DNA of 45,937 nucleotides from Anaerococcus sp. (GTDB taxonomy: Bacteria; Bacillota; Clostridia; Tissierellales; Peptoniphilaceae): positions 1 through 45,937 of the forward strand of contig JALEUV010000053.1 of the NCBI GenBank assembly GCA_022780515.1, read 5' to 3'. A program made the position numbers and the translations under genes. Shown piece by piece: positions 43,296 to 45,937 of the stretch (the first letter of the stretch is position 1; each line of letters begins with the position of its first letter). The notes under the pieces were generated by a model, which saw nothing but the letters and a program-made list of their open reading frames with translations, was not told the DNA's origin and did not search any database.

Positions 43296-44867
43296 ATGAA
43301 GAAATTATTAAAAATCTTAACTGCCCTTGTCTTTATCCTATCTCCTATACTAAGTGTATATGCAGCAGATGATAGTGATATCCTAAAGGTAGGTATGGAA
43401 GTTAACTATGCTCCATTTAACTTCTCAGTAGTAACAGATGATAATGGGGCCTACCCAGTAGCAAACTCCACAGGAGAATATGCGAACGGTTACGATGTCC
43501 AATTTGCTCAAAAAATAGCAGATGGTCTAGGCAAGAAACTAGAAATTTACAAAATCGAATGGGACGGCCTAATCCCTGCCCTAACTAGTGGCAAGATCGA
43601 TGCAATAATTGCAGGTATGAGTCCAACAGATGAGAGACTAGAGCAAATCGACTTCTCAATTCCCTACTATAAGGCAAAGATGGTCGTAGTAACTCCAAAA
43701 GACAGTCCATATGTCAATGCCAAGTCCATAAACGACTTCGAAGGGGCCAAGATAACCGGCCAACTCGGTACCTTCCACGTGGATGTAATCGAGCAAATGA
43801 AGGGAGTAGAAAAACAAGAAGCCATGGACTCCTTCCCAACCATGATAGCAGCAACCAATGCTGGAACAATCGATGGCTATATATCAGAAGAAGCAGGAGC
43901 CCAAGCTGCAGTCAGCGCCAACAAGAACCTAACCTACATTACCTTTGATGAGGCAAATGGCTTTGAAACATCAGACTCAGACACAACTGTGGGTGTAGGT
44001 CTTAGAAAAAACTCAGACCTTACAGATAAAGTAAACGCCATCCTAGAAGATATAGACATAGATAGTGAACAAGAAAAAATAATGGCAGAGATGACATCCC
44101 TCACCTCAGACGAAGAGGAAACAGAAGTAGGCTTCTTCAAAGAAGTAAAAGATATCTGGACTACCTACTCAACACTTTTCATTAGAGGACTAATAAATAC
44201 CTTAATAATAGCTATAATATCAACCCTCCTAGGTTTTGTCATAGGACTAATAGTCGCCATCATTAGAAAAAGCGAAGTAAATCCTCACTCAAACATTATA
44301 ATAAGGGCCCTCCACAAGCTAGTCAAATTTATCCTAGCAGCCTATGTAGAAATATTTAGAGGAACCCCAATGATGGTCCAAGCCGTAATAATCTTCTATG
44401 GTCTAAAGCAATACCTAGATATTGACTTATCCACAATGTTTGCTGCTCTTCTCATAGTATCAATCAACACAGGAGCCTACCTATCAGAAGTCGTAAGAGG
44501 AGGAATAAACTCAATAGACAAGGGACAATTTGAAGCCTGCAAGGCCATAGGACTTAGTGAATTCCAAACAATGGTTCACGTTATCTTGCCACAAACCATC
44601 CTCACCATCCTACCATCCCTAGGTAATGAGTTCGTAATAAACATCAAGGATACCTCTGTCCTAAATGTAATATCTGTAACAGAACTATTCTTCATGTCAA
44701 AATCAGTAGCAGGATCAACCTACCAATACTTCCCAACCTACCTAATTACAGCAGTAATCTACTTTGTCCTAACCTTCTCTATAACTAGAATCCTCTTATA
44801 CCTAGAGAAAAAATTCAACGATACTGACTTTGTAATGGAATCATCAACAGGAGCAAAAAATGTCTGA
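43296..44867 (+). CDS. Amino-acid ABC transporter: fused substrate-binding protein and permease
   Basis: 523 residues joining two functions. A signal peptide (about 1-24) leads a periplasmic-binding-protein type 3 domain (about 30-270: [33 protein letters not shown]). A HisM/GlnP-like permease follows (about 290-515), with [17 protein letters not shown] and the EAA loop in [24 protein letters not shown]. The T-box upstream suggests lysine, though basic, polar and cysteine-type relatives look similar. AAAGGAAA precedes the ATG. It overlaps the ATPase gene by 8 nt. Confidence 0.94.
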   Translation: MKKLLKILTALVFILSPILSVYAADDSDILKVGMEVNYAPFNFSVVTDDNGAYPVANSTGEYANGYDVQFAQKIADGLGKKLEIYKIEWDGLIPALTSGKIDAIIAGMSPTDERLEQIDFSIPYYKAKMVVVTPKDSPYVNAKSINDFEGAKITGQLGTFHVDVIEQMKGVEKQEAMDSFPTMIAATNAGTIDGYISEEAGAQAAVSANKNLTYITFDEANGFETSDSDTTVGVGLRKNSDLTDKVNAILEDIDIDSEQEKIMAEMTSLTSDEEETEVGFFKEVKDIWTTYSTLFIRGLINTLIIAIISTLLGFVIGLIVAIIRKSEVNPHSNIIIRALHKLVKFILAAYVEIFRGTPMMVQAVIIFYGLKQYLDIDLSTMFAALLIVSINTGAYLSEVVRGGINSIDKGQFEACKAIGLSEFQTMVHVILPQTILTILPSLGNEFVINIKDTSVLNVISVTELFFMSKSVAGSTYQYFPTYLITAVIYFVLTFSITRILLYLEKKFNDTDFVMESSTGAKNV

Positions 44868-45597
44868 AATAATAAAAATCGAAAACCTAGAGAAAAAATT
44901 TGGAGATAACCTAGTCTTAAAAGACATCAATATGAGCGTAGATGAGGGAGAAGTAGTAACCATTATCGGAACATCTGGATCAGGAAAATCAACCCTCCTA
45001 AGGTGCATCAACCTCCTAGAAGAACCAAGCGGTGGCAAGATCCTCTACAGGGGATCAAACATCCTTGAGCCAAAATACGACAGGAGACACTTTAGATCAA
45101 GAGTCGGTATGGTCTTCCAAAACTTCAACCTCTTTGCCAACAAAACAGTCCTAGAAAATTGTATGCTAGGACAAATCAAGGTCCTCGGCAAGTCCAAAAA
45201 AGAAGCCGAAGAAAGATCAAGAAGACACCTCGAATCCGTAAACATGCAAAACTACGTAAACGCCAAGCCTTCCCAAATATCAGGTGGTCAAAAACAAAGA
45301 GTAGCCATAGCCAGGGCCTTGTGCATGGATCCAGACGTCCTCCTCTTTGATGAGCCAACCAGCGCCCTAGACCCAGAAACAGTAGGAGAAGTCCTAGACG
45401 TAATGAGAAAGCTCGCCAAGTCCGGCATGACCATGATAGTAGTAACCCATGAGATGGACTTCGCAAGAGACGTATCAAGTAGAGTCCTCTTTATGAACCA
45501 AGGCATAATACTCGAAGACGGAAGTCCGGAAGACATCTTTACTCATCCAAAAAATGAAAGAACTAAAGAGTTCTTAAGCAGGTTCCTGGAAAAATAA
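44860..45597 (+). CDS. Amino-acid ABC transporter ATP-binding protein
   Basis: 245 residues of the GlnQ/HisP class with Walker [11 protein letters not shown]-loop [19 protein letters not shown], signature [15 protein letters not shown], Walker [15 protein letters not shown] and switch [16 protein letters not shown] precedes the ATG within the permease gene. It powers the fused transporter and shares its T-box control. Confidence 0.96.
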   Translation: MSEIIKIENLEKKFGDNLVLKDINMSVDEGEVVTIIGTSGSGKSTLLRCINLLEEPSGGKILYRGSNILEPKYDRRHFRSRVGMVFQNFNLFANKTVLENCMLGQIKVLGKSKKEAEERSRRHLESVNMQNYVNAKPSQISGGQKQRVAIARALCMDPDVLLFDEPTSALDPETVGEVLDVMRKLAKSGMTMIVVTHEMDFARDVSSRVLFMNQGIILEDGSPEDIFTHPKNERTKEFLSRFLEK

Positions 45598-45602
45598 AAA
45601 AG

Positions 45603-45648
45603 ATGACCAGCCTAGCTCTACATTATTTGAGAAAGGCTGGTCATTTTA
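45603..45648 (+). terminator. Intrinsic terminator of the T-box transporter operon
   Basis: Perfect 11-bp stem ATGACCAGCCT/AGGCTGGTCAT (45603-45613 and 45634-45644), 20-nt loop, then TTTAATT. Confidence 0.85.
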
Positions 45649-45937
45649 ATTACTATAAGGCCTTAGAGATTTAATCTAGAACTTGGTTTTTTATATAAAA
45701 TCTATTCTGTAAGATAAATTTTCAATTTAGGGATTTTCACCCTAGCATTAGAACATGCCCGCCATAGCAAAAAAACTCAAGGTCCTAAAACCTTGAGTCA
45801 GAGCGTCGACAAATCCACTAATAGATCGGATTTATCGGCGCTTTTTCTGTCTGCATTCTTAAAATTATCAGTTTTTCAAAAAATAACGTAAATTTATCTA
45901 AAATTGGAGGAATACCTCCTCCGTTATGGTCTAATCT
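45649..45937. other. Non-coding right end of window with two hairpin terminators
   Basis: No convincing gene here. A minus-strand terminator (arms 45775-45783 and 45790-45798, core ACTCAAGGT) ends in seven T and implies a minus-strand gene beginning right of the window. A longer 15-bp stem with one mismatch (45802-45816 and 45828-45842) has TTTTT on the plus side. An inverted GGAGG/CCTCC lies at about 45905-45920. Confidence 0.55.

Noticed and set aside
45650-45937. End of an insertion sequence at the right edge
   Set aside because: The hairpins resemble intrinsic terminators; no transposase reading or terminal repeat could be supported.

Overview
The window is AT-rich, with short intergenic gaps, AGGAGG-type ribosome binding sites and many U-tract hairpin terminators. 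This points to a low-GC Gram-positive anaerobe. The gene set (ECF vitamin transport, class B sortase, T-box, AsnA, CstA, QueH, ferritin) and the protein style fit the Peptoniphilaceae/Tissierellia, possibly Anaerococcus. That placement is inference; no rRNA is present to confirm it. I saw no tRNA, rRNA, CRISPR array or prophage.

Layout. 1-1414: a decayed CydD-like ABC exporter. 1603-4470: asnA and recQ, converging on a shared hairpin. 4.5-5.7 kb: a DUF4097-type envelope protein with an in-frame TGA near its end. 5.8-9.0 kb: ecfA1-ecfA2-ecfT-truA. 9.0-11.6 kb: a THUMP RNA methyltransferase that appears leaderless, then an L,D-transpeptidase with no good start codon. 11.6-12.4 kb: the remains of an IS3-family element. 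12.4-14.6 kb: an esterase-like hydrolase and a COG2509-type flavoprotein. 14.75-19.2 kb: azlCD, a large HPr-kinase/PEP-carboxykinase-like P-loop protein and cstA. 19.2-23.5 kb: pepD and hemZ (hemZ also apparently leaderless), a GC-rich 22-bp tandem repeat, a CpXC zinc protein and an ECF S-component. 23.7-27.5 kb: FUSC protein, divergent nucleoside hydrolase and an ABC-2-like exporter. 27.6-29.3 kb: class B sortase coupled to an OGG-type glycosylase. 29.5-33.0 kb: HAD phosphatase, mutarotase-like protein, ferritin, queH and small unknowns. 33.0-34.05 kb: rplM-rpsI with a strong promoter and a structured leader. 34.1-41.1 kb: transporters, glutaminase, HD protein, NlpC/P60 hydrolase and an FlK-like thioesterase. 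41.1-42.9 kb: Mrp coupled to a DUF1002 protein. 43.0-45.6 kb: a T-box RNA controlling an amino-acid ABC transporter, with lysine the likeliest signal.

How the genes work together. Much of the window concerns amino acid and peptide economy (AzlCD, CstA, PepD, GlsA, AsnA, T-box transporter), as expected of a peptide-fermenting anaerobe. Other genes serve envelope biology (sortase, L,D-transpeptidase, NlpC/P60, adhesin-like protein) or translation and RNA modification (TruA, THUMP methyltransferase, QueH, L13/S9).

The most interesting signals are regulatory. Two genes have a TATAAT box exactly 6 nt before an ATG that lacks a ribosome binding site. Two terminators carry the -35 element of the next gene's promoter inside the hairpin. 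The rplM leader can form a pseudoknot. I did not find a clear new defence or mobile system.
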